Source: Lachnospiraceae bacterium UBA3804 (GTDB lineage: Bacteria > Bacillota > Clostridia > Lachnospirales > Lachnospiraceae). Taken from it: a DNA stretch of 64,000 nucleotides. The position numbers and the translations under genes are program-made. Numbering within the stretch: the stretch's first letter is position 1; every line of letters begins with the position of its first letter. The DNA is taken from positions 40,682 to 104,681 of the forward strand of contig DFEK01000012.1 of the NCBI GenBank assembly GCA_002368665.1. The letters run 5' to 3'. Below the pieces are notes generated by a model. That model searched no databases. It was not told where the DNA came from and saw only the letters and a program-made list of their open reading frames with translations. This document shows, one piece after another, positions 1 to 7,467 of the stretch.

Positions 1-14
1 AAGGGGGGATCGGT

Positions 15-635
15 ATGGCTCAATTCGGAGAAGAGAATAAAAAGAAAATGCCGGGCTGGCTGAAATGGCTGATCATTGGATTTTCCATCCTGCTGGTTGT
101 GGGGTTGGCCATAGGAGGTACGATTTTCGGTGTTTCCAAATATATCCAGGATCGGTTTACGAAAAAGCCTGTGATCACATCTTCGCTGATTGCTTCCAAA
201 CTGGAAGATGCGAGTGATTTGACGACCGCGGAAATGACCTATACCGGACTGATTCATTATGATGACGGCGGTATTCCCTTCATCACACAGAAGAAATACA
301 GCATGGTTTATGAGGGTACGATCGAGGCGGGCATTGACCTTTCGAAAGTGGAAGTGGATGTGAGCGAAGACAAGGTTACCGTCAAGCTTCCGGATGTGGA
401 ACTGGAAGATCCGGTCATTGATATGGACAGCATTGATTTCTACGATGAATCGTTTGCCCTATTTAACTGGGACGATAAAAGAGACGGAATCAACGCCGTC
501 AAGGAAGCCCAGGAAGACTGCAAGAAAAAGGCGGATACGGAGGGGCTGAAGTCAAAAGCTTACGAAAATGCCAAAGCCCTGGTCCGCAAACTGCTCGAAG
601 AAATTATCGGAGACAGGGAACTGGAAGTGAAATAA
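15..635 (+). CDS. DUF4230 family membrane-anchored protein
   Basis: A 206-residue protein with a short charged N-terminus, one membrane segment at about residues 17-40 and a soluble C-terminal part. The pattern after the anchor (ITSSLIASKLEDASDL, then alternating short beta-strand stretches such as VEVDVSEDKVTVKLP) resembles the DUF4230 family, whose function is unknown; many members sit outside the membrane behind one anchor. The ATG follows a strong AAGGGGGG ribosome site. It converges with the transglutaminase-like gene, and a hairpin separates the two. Family call by eye. Confidence 0.8.
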   Translation: MAQFGEENKKKMPGWLKWLIIGFSILLVVGLAIGGTIFGVSKYIQDRFTKKPVITSSLIASKLEDASDLTTAEMTYTGLIHYDDGGIPFITQKKYSMVYEGTIEAGIDLSKVEVDVSEDKVTVKLPDVELEDPVIDMDSIDFYDESFALFNWDDKRDGINAVKEAQEDCKKKADTEGLKSKAYENAKALVRKLLEEIIGDRELEVK

Positions 636-647
636 CGAAATGAAAAA

Positions 648-672
648 AGGAGAGCCTCAGTGGGGCTCTCCT
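648..672 (-). terminator. Rho-independent terminator between convergent genes
   Basis: A 9-bp stem AGGAGAGCC/GGCTCTCCT with a 7-nt loop. On the minus strand it is followed by a U-rich run, so it best serves the transglutaminase-like gene, whose stop codon (657-659) lies inside the hairpin. On the plus strand the tail is weaker. Confidence 0.75.
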
Positions 673-1931
673 AAAATATATGTACTGTTTTTTACATGAT
701 AGGTGGTAATCGTTATTCGGGTCGGTTTGTCCGGGATCAACGCCTGAATCTCGTTTACGATTTCGGCGGAATCCAGAATGGTTTCGGGTATAAAATAGGA
801 AACATGCGATTCTCCGGATGTATAACATTCTTCCAGGAAAGAGGCGATTTCCGCTTTGGCCAAAGCCGGATCGTTGTTGCAACCGGTCAGTTCAAATAAA
901 TCGCAGAAATAATAATATTTGTGATCGGTATCCCTGGATATGGGAATCAGTTCGTTGTCCTTCGGGATGGAGTGAGTTGATAACAGAATGTCTTTGCCTG
1001 CATTAAAATAGATGTAGGCGGGGTAGCCGCTTCCGTCCGTGAAAAACGTCGTATCGTCATACGTGATATCCATGGAATACCAGATGTCGTCAATTTGAAT
1101 AATATTCCAAACGTGGAGGCTGCCTTCGGCACTTCCGCTTTGTTTATCCACGGTCAGTCCGGCCATCCGTGCCAGCATATCGAAGCAGTCCGCATAGCCC
1201 TGGCAGTTCGCATATCCGTCCAGTAAAAGTCCGACGGCCGTGCAGTGCCTCGGTATCATGTCGTCGCTCGCCGGATTGGTATAGAGAGTGGACTCACAGA
1301 TATAGTCGTGAATCAGTTTTTCCTTCTTTAAAACGTTCGGCTCCGGATTGACATGGTTTTCCACAAAGTCCAATGCCGTATAATAGGTGATCGTTTCTTC
1401 TTCATTTAACGAAGAAAGATCGCCGGAAAGATAGGCATCCGCAATTCGTGCGCCGGGATAGTAGTATAAATATACGGTCCAGAATTCACGGTTGTTCTCC
1501 ATCACGACCGAAGACGTGGAAACATAAGGGAGTGAGAAACGGTAAAGGAGCAGATCGTTATCGATTGTAAAACCGTCTTCGGCGTAAAATTCAAATTCCG
1601 TACTTCTTCCTGCCAGCTCATAGTTTACCAGGACATTGAATTCCCTGTCATTATGGATCACGGGGATTTCATTGTCATATGTCAGGGAGTGGACATCCAG
1701 CGGTTCCTCGTAACCGGACTGAGACTGTGAAGGCGGTGCATGATTCGGAATGGGAGCGGAGGCCGGTTCGGATTCCGGCTCCGAAGTCAGGCCGGTCCAG
1801 GTAAGATCCGGAATCAAAATTCGTTCGAGCACTTCGGTACAGCCGGCTCCGGACACAGCAAAACAAAGGATGGTCACAAGGGCAATCCCGAGTTTTGTTA
1901 TTCGCCTGATCTTTTTCTTTCGCATCTTCAT
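657..1931 (-). CDS. Transglutaminase-like (cysteine protease fold) lipoprotein
   Basis: An exported protein with a basic N-terminus, a hydrophobic stretch and an imperfect lipobox (SGAGC), suggesting a lipoprotein. After a Ser/Pro/Glu-rich linker it carries a transglutaminase-core triad: Cys in NCQGYADCFD (about residue 240), His in HVWN (about 273) and Asp in SMDITYDD (about 288). In this superfamily the triad supports protease, peptidase or cross-linking activity; the substrate cannot be told. I place the start at 1931 (MKMRKKK) or the next ATG at 1925, because the upstream extension has no signal-like features. No clear ribosome site precedes either ATG. The gene is followed by a terminator. 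Confidence 0.8.
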   Translation of the reverse strand: MKMRKKKIRRITKLGIALVTILCFAVSGAGCTEVLERILIPDLTWTGLTSEPESEPASAPIPNHAPPSQSQSGYEEPLDVHSLTYDNEIPVIHNDREFNVLVNYELAGRSTEFEFYAEDGFTIDNDLLLYRFSLPYVSTSSVVMENNREFWTVYLYYYPGARIADAYLSGDLSSLNEEETITYYTALDFVENHVNPEPNVLKKEKLIHDYICESTLYTNPASDDMIPRHCTAVGLLLDGYANCQGYADCFDMLARMAGLTVDKQSGSAEGSLHVWNIIQIDDIWYSMDITYDDTTFFTDGSGYPAYIYFNAGKDILLSTHSIPKDNELIPISRDTDHKYYYFCDLFELTGCNNDPALAKAEIASFLEECYTSGESHVSYFIPETILDSAEIVNEIQALIPDKPTRITITTYHVKNSTYILGEPH

Positions 1932-1964
1932 AAACAATAGTATAACAGAAAACGAAAAAAGATG

Positions 1965-1993
1965 TTTACAAACATATGTTCGTATTATATAAT
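1965..1993 (+). promoter_or_regulatory. Strong sigma-A-type promoter, plus strand, with a palindromic -10 region
   Basis: TTTACA at 1965-1970 and TATAAT at 1988-1993 with a 17-bp spacer. The -10 region (ATTATATAAT) is palindromic, so a minus-strand -10 also exists and could drive the transglutaminase-like gene, though its -35 is poor. The plus-strand unit would run only into the hairpin at 2023-2054. Confidence 0.6.
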
Positions 1994-2022
1994 AAACGTA
2001 GCAGCATAGATTTCCCAAAGAT

Positions 2023-2054
2023 AAAACGCGGAATCGGAACGGATTCTGCGTTTT
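2023..2054 (+). terminator. Rho-independent terminator ahead of the two-TM protein gene
   Basis: Stem AAAACGC-GAATC/GATTC-GCGTTTT followed by a T run (2051-2056). It lies about 25 nt downstream of the predicted start of transcription from the promoter at 1965-1993, so together they bound a transcript of roughly 55 nt. Confidence 0.65.
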
Positions 2055-2057
2055 TTC

Positions 2058-2086
2058 TTGTATTGGTGCAGGGGATTTGATATAGT
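2058..2086 (+). promoter_or_regulatory. Promoter of the two-TM protein gene
   Basis: TTGTAT (2058-2063), 17-bp spacer, TATAGT (2081-2086), placed just after the preceding terminator and about 30 bp before the ATG at 2120. Confidence 0.6.
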
Positions 2087-2119
2087 GGTAGCGTGTGAAA
2101 ACAGAAAGGGGATTTGATT

Positions 2120-2905
2120 ATGTTTCGTTTTTTTTCCAAGACAAGAGGAATGGTACTTGGCATCGGTTTTCTGGGAATCGGACTGGCCGTTGCTGTCTAC
2201 GGAATGATCTTAACCATTAATTTAAGAAAGCCCGCAGTGGATCTGAATAAAGTATCCTGGACGACCCTGAAAGCAAATCAGCATGTAACCATCGATCTGG
2301 ACTTCGTTATGGACGAATATATGGTTTACGGGGAGAAGGACAAAAATCATGAGGTTAAAAATGTAACTTCCAGGTTCTACACCGTACCCGAAATTACGGC
2401 GGATGAAAACGGCGGATTAAACATGACACATTTCATGGGTGTAGCGGTTCCTGCCAAGGAAGCTGCAACTTATGAGAGAATTGCCGATAAAAGCTATGCC
2501 TGGTGGACGGATACAACCGGAACCGTGGCCTGGGATCCCGAATCGGTTTATATCGACGGCTATCTTCGTAAGATGTCGTCCGATGACAAGAAGTACATGC
2601 GCGAATATCTGTATGATATCGGATATTCCAGCGAGGAAGTGGATGAAATGCTCGTTCCGTATGTAATTATGAACAATGCTTCCTCCATGGTCGGCCTTGT
2701 GGCAGCAGGTCTTGTAATGGCAGCACTCGGCGCAGCCTTCCTGATCATTGCAATCATCCGGATCAAGAAGGACAGAGACCTTATGAATGCCACGGTAAAT
2801 CGTACTTCTTTTAATAATTATTACCAGGGCAATAACAACTTTACGGATTATAACAACTATCAGGGTAATAACAATAGTTTTCAGGATAATAATTTCCGGG
2901 GATAA
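2120..2905 (+). CDS. Two-TM membrane protein with Asn-rich tail, function unknown
   Basis: A 261-residue protein with a membrane segment near residues 10-32 and a second near 195-217, separated by an extracytoplasmic domain of about 160 residues. The last 35 residues are very rich in Asn, Gln, Tyr and Phe and look disordered. The start is the ATG at 2120, 8 nt after AAAGGGG; the TTG at 2114 is too close to that site. I do not recognise the family. The gene stands alone with its own promoter. Confidence 0.75.
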   Translation: MFRFFSKTRGMVLGIGFLGIGLAVAVYGMILTINLRKPAVDLNKVSWTTLKANQHVTIDLDFVMDEYMVYGEKDKNHEVKNVTSRFYTVPEITADENGGLNMTHFMGVAVPAKEAATYERIADKSYAWWTDTTGTVAWDPESVYIDGYLRKMSSDDKKYMREYLYDIGYSSEEVDEMLVPYVIMNNASSMVGLVAAGLVMAALGAAFLIIAIIRIKKDRDLMNATVNRTSFNNYYQGNNNFTDYNNYQGNNNSFQDNNFRG

Positions 2906-2918
2906 TCTGAAAAAAGAA

Positions 2919-2947
2919 TTGACAAGATTTTCAAAACCGATTATTAT
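2919..2947 (+). promoter_or_regulatory. Promoter of the T-box operon
   Basis: Consensus TTGACA at 2919-2924, a 17-bp spacer and TATTAT at 2942-2947. Transcription would begin near 2954, upstream of the T-box leader. Confidence 0.8.
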
Positions 2948-2974
2948 GGTTTCAATCGCAAAAAATAAATGCAT

Positions 2975-3222
2975 TGAAGGAATTATGCGTCATTTGGATG
3001 TTCCAGAGAGCCGGCGGAAGGTGCGAGCCGGTACGGAAGAATGAAGGCAGTCTCACTCCCGAGCAGAGTTCCCGAACATTCAGTAAGGAACTACGGAAGC
3101 CCCGTTATCATGGCAGCAGATATGTTGGTATCTGACAGAGTGGTTGCAAGTGCAACAAGTCGGGTGGTACCGCGGTAAAAGAATTTTATCGCCCCGAAAG
3201 TCGAAAGGCTTTCGGGGCTTTT
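2975..3222 (+). ncRNA. T-box riboswitch leader with terminator, probable leucine specifier (CUC)
   Basis: The leader has the stem I hallmark AGAGAGCCGG/GAGCCGG with the GGTGCGA bulge (around 3005-3035), a specifier segment reading CTCACTCCCGAG, and the T-box signature GGGTGGTACCGCGG at 3162-3175. A terminator follows (GCCCCGAAAG 3191-3200, CTTTCGGGGC 3209-3218, then TTTT). T-boxes bind a cognate uncharged tRNA and allow read-through when the amino acid is scarce. By comparison with the usual CUC-ACC-UGAG arrangement the specifier would be CUC, leucine. This agrees with the LeuA regulatory domain in the downstream gene. The codon was read by eye, so TCT (Ser) in another register is a less likely alternative. 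Confidence 0.93.
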
Positions 3223-3234
3223 ATTTGTGCGTAA

Positions 3235-3441
3235 CTACAAGCGATGCCGGATGGAGCAGCCTTGCAGACGGTGAGTTTACTCGCCGGGCTGCATGGGGTG
3301 CGAACAGACGATAGCGCGACAGCGCGACACGAAATAAACGCGAAGCGTTTATGAGTGGCATCGCGGGCAGTATCGCGCAAGAGAATAGATAGCGCGACAG
3401 CGCGACACGAAATAAACGCGAAGCGTTTATGAGTGGCATCG
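3235..3441 (+). repeat. Structured intergenic element, copy 1, with an internal 54-bp duplication
   Basis: Begins CTACAAGCG. An outer stem GCGATGCC (3241-3248)/GGCATCGC (3357-3364) encloses a hairpin GCAGCC...GGCTGC with inner CGGTGAGT/ACTCGCCG, and a second hairpin ATAAACGC-GAA-GCGTTTAT. The second hairpin region is duplicated exactly: 3310-3363 and 3388-3441 are identical 54-bp direct repeats. A relative with different stem sequences but the same layout is at 47511-47646. It lies between the T-box terminator and the ribosome site of the next gene, so it would be in the 5' UTR of read-through transcripts. Confidence 0.75.
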
Positions 3442-3464
3442 AAGATACAGAAAGGATAAAAAAC

Positions 3465-4877
3465 ATGAACAGAATCAGGGTTGCGGATGTAACAATCAAA
3501 GAAGCATGCAGCGCAGGCTCAGCCAATTTAAGCTTCAAGGAAAAAATGGAAGTGGCAAAACAGCTTGACCAGCTGATGGTTGATGTTATTGAAATGCCGA
3601 AGGCAAAGGAGCAGGCAGACAGTCTGTTGATCAAATCCCTTGCACCGGTCATCAAAAACAGTATCATCAGCGTGGAAGCCGGTCTTGACCGCAGCGAGGT
3701 GGACAGCGCAGCCGCAGCATTAGCCAATGCGGCCAAGAAGAGAATCAGCATCAGCGTTCCGACCTCTCCCGTTCAGATGGAATACATCTGTGGAATGAAA
3801 GCAAAGAAGATAATGGAACTGGTTCCCGGCATCATCTCCTACGCAAAGAGTTTGTGTGACGACGTGGAATTTTCCTGCCAGGATGCGACCAGAAGCGAAA
3901 CGGATTTTCTGGTACAGATTATTACCGCAGCCATCGGTGCAGGTGCAACCACCATCAATTTAAGGGATACCGCAGGTGTTATGCTTCCCGAGGAATTCGA
4001 TGAACTGATTGACAAACTGAATGCCGATATTTCGCAGTTAAAAGAGATTCCCGTATCCGTTACCTGTTCCGACAGCCTGAATATGGCTACAGCCAATACG
4101 GTTACCTGCATCAGAAGCGGAGCAAGAGAAATCAAAACGACTTTGATCGGCAAGGCTGCACCGGGACTTGAGGCGGTTGTAAACATGTTCTCCGAAAGAG
4201 GCGATTCCCTGGATATGGCAATCGCACAGAAGCGTCCCGAAGTGGAGAAAACCCTTCGCAAACTTTCCTGGATGGCAGGCAGCAAGAGCGGGGCTACGAC
4301 ATTTTTCGCCGATGAGGAAGCTCCGAAGAAAGAGGAACTTGACCTTGATGAGAATGCGGACATTTCCAAAGTTATCCGTACGGTAAAGAAACTCGGCTAT
4401 GATCTTTCAGACGATGACAATGCGAAAGTATATAAAGAGTTCAAGAGAGTTTCCGAGAAAAAGAAAGTCGGAATCAAGGAGATGGAAGCAATTATCGCCA
4501 CCGCTTCCCTTCAGGTAGCTCCGACCTACCAGCTGGTGGATTTTGTGATCAACAGCGGAAACATCATCACTCCGACCGCGCAGGTTACTTTGGAGAAAGA
4601 TGATAAGAAGTTAAAAGGATTAAGTTCCGGAGACGGTCCGATTGAAGCTGCATTCCTTGCTGTGGAAATGATCGTCGGCGTACATTATGAACTGGACGAT
4701 TTCCAGATTCAGGCCGTAACCGAAGGAAGCGAGGCAGTCGGAAACGCACTTGTAAAACTTCGCTATAACGGAAAGCTTTATTCCGGAAGCGGTATTTCCA
4801 CCGACATTATCGGCGCAAGTATCCGTGCATATATTAACGCGATCAACAAGATTGTATTTGACAGCAAAGAAGAGTAG
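3465..4877 (+). CDS. Isopropylmalate synthase-like protein with altered catalytic residues and intact LeuA-type regulatory domain
   Basis: A 470-residue protein with an N-terminal DRE-TIM-like barrel (about residues 1-270) and a C-terminal LeuA dimerisation/allosteric domain (about 350-470, with SSGDGPIEAAF). It aligns well to 2-isopropylmalate synthase through DDVEFSCQDATRS and GATTINLRDTAG. However, the catalytic signature DTTLRDGEQ is ADVTIKEAC here, and the metal-binding HCHNDLG is TCSDSLN, so both metal-ligand histidines are gone. It may be inactive, have a new chemistry, or act as a leucine sensor. The start at 3465 follows AAAGGA by 8 nt; the upstream ATG at 3429 lies in the repeat. 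It is the first gene after the T-box. Confidence 0.85.
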   Translation: MNRIRVADVTIKEACSAGSANLSFKEKMEVAKQLDQLMVDVIEMPKAKEQADSLLIKSLAPVIKNSIISVEAGLDRSEVDSAAAALANAAKKRISISVPTSPVQMEYICGMKAKKIMELVPGIISYAKSLCDDVEFSCQDATRSETDFLVQIITAAIGAGATTINLRDTAGVMLPEEFDELIDKLNADISQLKEIPVSVTCSDSLNMATANTVTCIRSGAREIKTTLIGKAAPGLEAVVNMFSERGDSLDMAIAQKRPEVEKTLRKLSWMAGSKSGATTFFADEEAPKKEELDLDENADISKVIRTVKKLGYDLSDDDNAKVYKEFKRVSEKKKVGIKEMEAIIATASLQVAPTYQLVDFVINSGNIITPTAQVTLEKDDKKLKGLSSGDGPIEAAFLAVEMIVGVHYELDDFQIQAVTEGSEAVGNALVKLRYNGKLYSGSGISTDIIGASIRAYINAINKIVFDSKEE

Positions 4878-4902
4878 GAAGTATTAGGACAAGGAGACAA
4901 CG

Positions 4903-7422
4903 ATGAAATTATCATACAGTACAAACGGATGGGATGATTTTGACTGGACCGATTTCTATGCCACTGCCAAAGACTTACAGTTCGCCGGTGTGGAAATCCA
5001 TGACATCAAAAGAGAAGTTTTTTCCGGAAAGAACCGCCCGTTCAGTAACGAAAACATTCTGGAAACGGCAAGAAAGATCTTTCAGATGCAGCTTTCCATT
5101 CCCTGCCTCGATACAACCTGCGATGTGGCAGATCCCGAAAGAATAGAGCAGAACGTAGAAGAGATTAAAGAGTATATCCGTATTGCGAAGATTTTAAACT
5201 GTCCCGCCATCCGTCTTCGTGCGGGAAAGAGCATTAAGGATACCGAGGTAAATGACGAGCCCGTTATCGAATGCATCAACCAGACCTATCGCGAAGCGGA
5301 TAATAACGGAGTATCCCTCCTTCTTGAGACGATCGGACCGTACGCAAATACCGAGAGACTTCGCAATGTATTAAATGTTTTTGCAAGAGACAATGTGGCT
5401 GCGCTTTGGGATATTCATCATACCGTACGTCACGGAGGTGAGGCGCCGGAGCAGAGTATCCAGAACCTGGGTGCCTATGTAAAGCATGTTCACATCAAGG
5501 ATTCCACCGAGGACGGATATCGTCTGATGGGCGAAGGAAATCTTCCGATCGGGGATCTGGTTCTTGCTCTTCGCAGTATCAATTACGACGGATTTATTTC
5601 CTTTGAGTGGATCCCTTCCTGGTATGAGCAGCTTTCCGACCCGGGAATCGTATTCCCTCACTTCGTAAACTACATGAGCCAGTATGAGCGTAAGACCGTA
5701 ACGGCGGATCATGGTCTTTATTCCAACAAGGCCGGTACCGGTAAGTTTATCTGGAAAAAGGAAGAGATCATCGACAAGACCTTCCCTCAGGTACTCGACC
5801 GCATGGTGGAAGAATTCCCCGACCAGTATGCGTTCCGTTATACGACGCTTGATTATACGAGAACCTATAAGGAATTCAGGGATGATGTGGACGAGTTTGC
5901 CCGTTCCCTGATTGCACTCGGTGTTAAGCAGGGCACCCATGTGGCTATCTGGGCAACCAATGTACCGCAGTGGTATATCTCTTTCTGGGCATGCTGCCGG
6001 ATCGGTGCGGTTTTGGTTACCATGAATACCGCATACAAAATTCACGAGGCCGAGTATCTGCTTCGTAACTCCGATACGCATACCCTGATCATGATTGACG
6101 GTTACAGGGATTCCCACTACAACGAGATCATGGCGGAACTCTGCCCCGAGCTGGAAGGCAATACGCCCGGCAAGGCACTTCACTGCAAGAGACTTCCGTT
6201 CCTCCGTCATATTATCAATGTAAGCTCCCGTCAGCAGGGCTGCTTAACCTGGGAGGATGCACTGGATCTTGCAAAGACCGTTCCCATCGAGGAAGTCTAC
6301 AGAAGATCTTCACTCGTGGATAAGCACGATGTCTGCAACATGCAGTATACATCCGGTACAACGGGCTTCCCGAAGGGTGTTATGCTGACCCATTATAATG
6401 TAGTAAATAACGGAAAATGCATCGGCGACCGTATGGACCTTTCCACGGCGGACCGTATGATGATCCAGGTACCCATGTTCCACTGCTTCGGTATGGTTCT
6501 TGCCATGACCGCATCCATGACGCATGGTGTTACCATTTCTCCGATTCCTTACTTCTCAACGAAGCCGGCTCTGGCCTGCATCAACCGTGAGAAGATTACC
6601 TGCTTCCACGGCGTACCGACCATGTTCATCGCAATGCTGGAGCATGAAGATTTCGAGAAGACGGATTTCTCCTATATGAGAACCGGTATTATGGCAGGTT
6701 CTCCGTGCCCCATTTCGGTCATGAAGGACGTTGTCGAGAAAATGCATATGACGGAGATCACCATCGTTTACGGACAAACCGAAGCATCCCCGGGATGTAC
6801 GATGTCCAGTACCGAGGATTCCATTGACGTACGTGTAAATACCGTAGGCGGACCTTTGCCCGGTGTAGAATGCAAGGTTGTGGATCCCGAGACCGGTGAG
6901 GAAGTTCCCGACGGCGTAAACGGTGAATTTGTGGCCAGAGGCTACAATATTATGAAGGGCTATTATAAAATGCCCGTTGCCACGGCACAGGCCATCGACA
7001 AGGATGGCTGGCTGCATACGGGAGATCTGGCATGCAGAACCCCGGAAGGCAATTTTAAGATCACGGGACGACTGAAGGATATGATCATCCGTGGCGGCGA
7101 GAATATTTACCCCAAGGAAATCGAAGAGTTTATTTATACTTACGATAAAGTGAAGGATGTTCAGGTCATCGGTGTGCCCGATGAACAGCTCGGCGAGGAA
7201 ATCTGCGCTTGCGTTGTGCCGAAGGAAGGTGTTACCATTACGGAAGAGGAGATTAAGGATTATGTCCGCTCCCATATGGCAAAACATAAAGTTCCGAAGT
7301 ATGTGGATATCGTGGAAGGCTTCCCGATGAACGCAGCCGGCAAAATCTTAAAATACAAGATGCGCGAGGATGCGGTTAAGAAGTACGGATTGGCGAAGGC
7401 TGACAGCATTGAGACAGCATAA
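4903..7422 (+). CDS. Fusion of sugar isomerase/epimerase-like TIM barrel and acyl-CoA ligase (AMP-binding)
   Basis: An 839-residue two-domain protein. Residues 1-275 are an AP-endonuclease-2/xylose-isomerase-like TIM barrel with the usual metal and acid positions (Glu in LLLETIG, WDIHH, HVHIKD, FEW). Residues of about 290-839 are an acyl-CoA synthetase: P-loop YTSGTTGFPKG near 480, VYGQTEA, GWLHTGDLA, the hinge GRLKDMIIRGGENIYP, and the catalytic lysine in AAGKILKYK near 813. The second half would activate a carboxylic acid, probably medium or long chain, through an acyl-AMP. Both halves look intact. The ATG follows AAGGAG. It shares the T-box operon with the IPMS-like gene. Confidence 0.88.
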   Translation: MKLSYSTNGWDDFDWTDFYATAKDLQFAGVEIHDIKREVFSGKNRPFSNENILETARKIFQMQLSIPCLDTTCDVADPERIEQNVEEIKEYIRIAKILNCPAIRLRAGKSIKDTEVNDEPVIECINQTYREADNNGVSLLLETIGPYANTERLRNVLNVFARDNVAALWDIHHTVRHGGEAPEQSIQNLGAYVKHVHIKDSTEDGYRLMGEGNLPIGDLVLALRSINYDGFISFEWIPSWYEQLSDPGIVFPHFVNYMSQYERKTVTADHGLYSNKAGTGKFIWKKEEIIDKTFPQVLDRMVEEFPDQYAFRYTTLDYTRTYKEFRDDVDEFARSLIALGVKQGTHVAIWATNVPQWYISFWACCRIGAVLVTMNTAYKIHEAEYLLRNSDTHTLIMIDGYRDSHYNEIMAELCPELEGNTPGKALHCKRLPFLRHIINVSSRQQGCLTWEDALDLAKTVPIEEVYRRSSLVDKHDVCNMQYTSGTTGFPKGVMLTHYNVVNNGKCIGDRMDLSTADRMMIQVPMFHCFGMVLAMTASMTHGVTISPIPYFSTKPALACINREKITCFHGVPTMFIAMLEHEDFEKTDFSYMRTGIMAGSPCPISVMKDVVEKMHMTEITIVYGQTEASPGCTMSSTEDSIDVRVNTVGGPLPGVECKVVDPETGEEVPDGVNGEFVARGYNIMKGYYKMPVATAQAIDKDGWLHTGDLACRTPEGNFKITGRLKDMIIRGGENIYPKEIEEFIYTYDKVKDVQVIGVPDEQLGEEICACVVPKEGVTITEEEIKDYVRSHMAKHKVPKYVDIVEGFPMNAAGKILKYKMREDAVKKYGLAKADSIETA

Positions 7423-7467
7423 TGGTTCGACAGTTGCCGCCACCCCGTCAACTGTTCGAGGTAAATT

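Noticed and set aside
657..882. Short frames opposite the transglutaminase-like gene
   Set aside because: The catalytic triad and lipobox identify the minus-strand frame as the real gene.
2417..2974. Minus-strand 185-codon frame over the two-TM protein gene
   Set aside because: No ribosome site; the opposite strand has a promoter, a ribosome site and a membrane-protein pattern.
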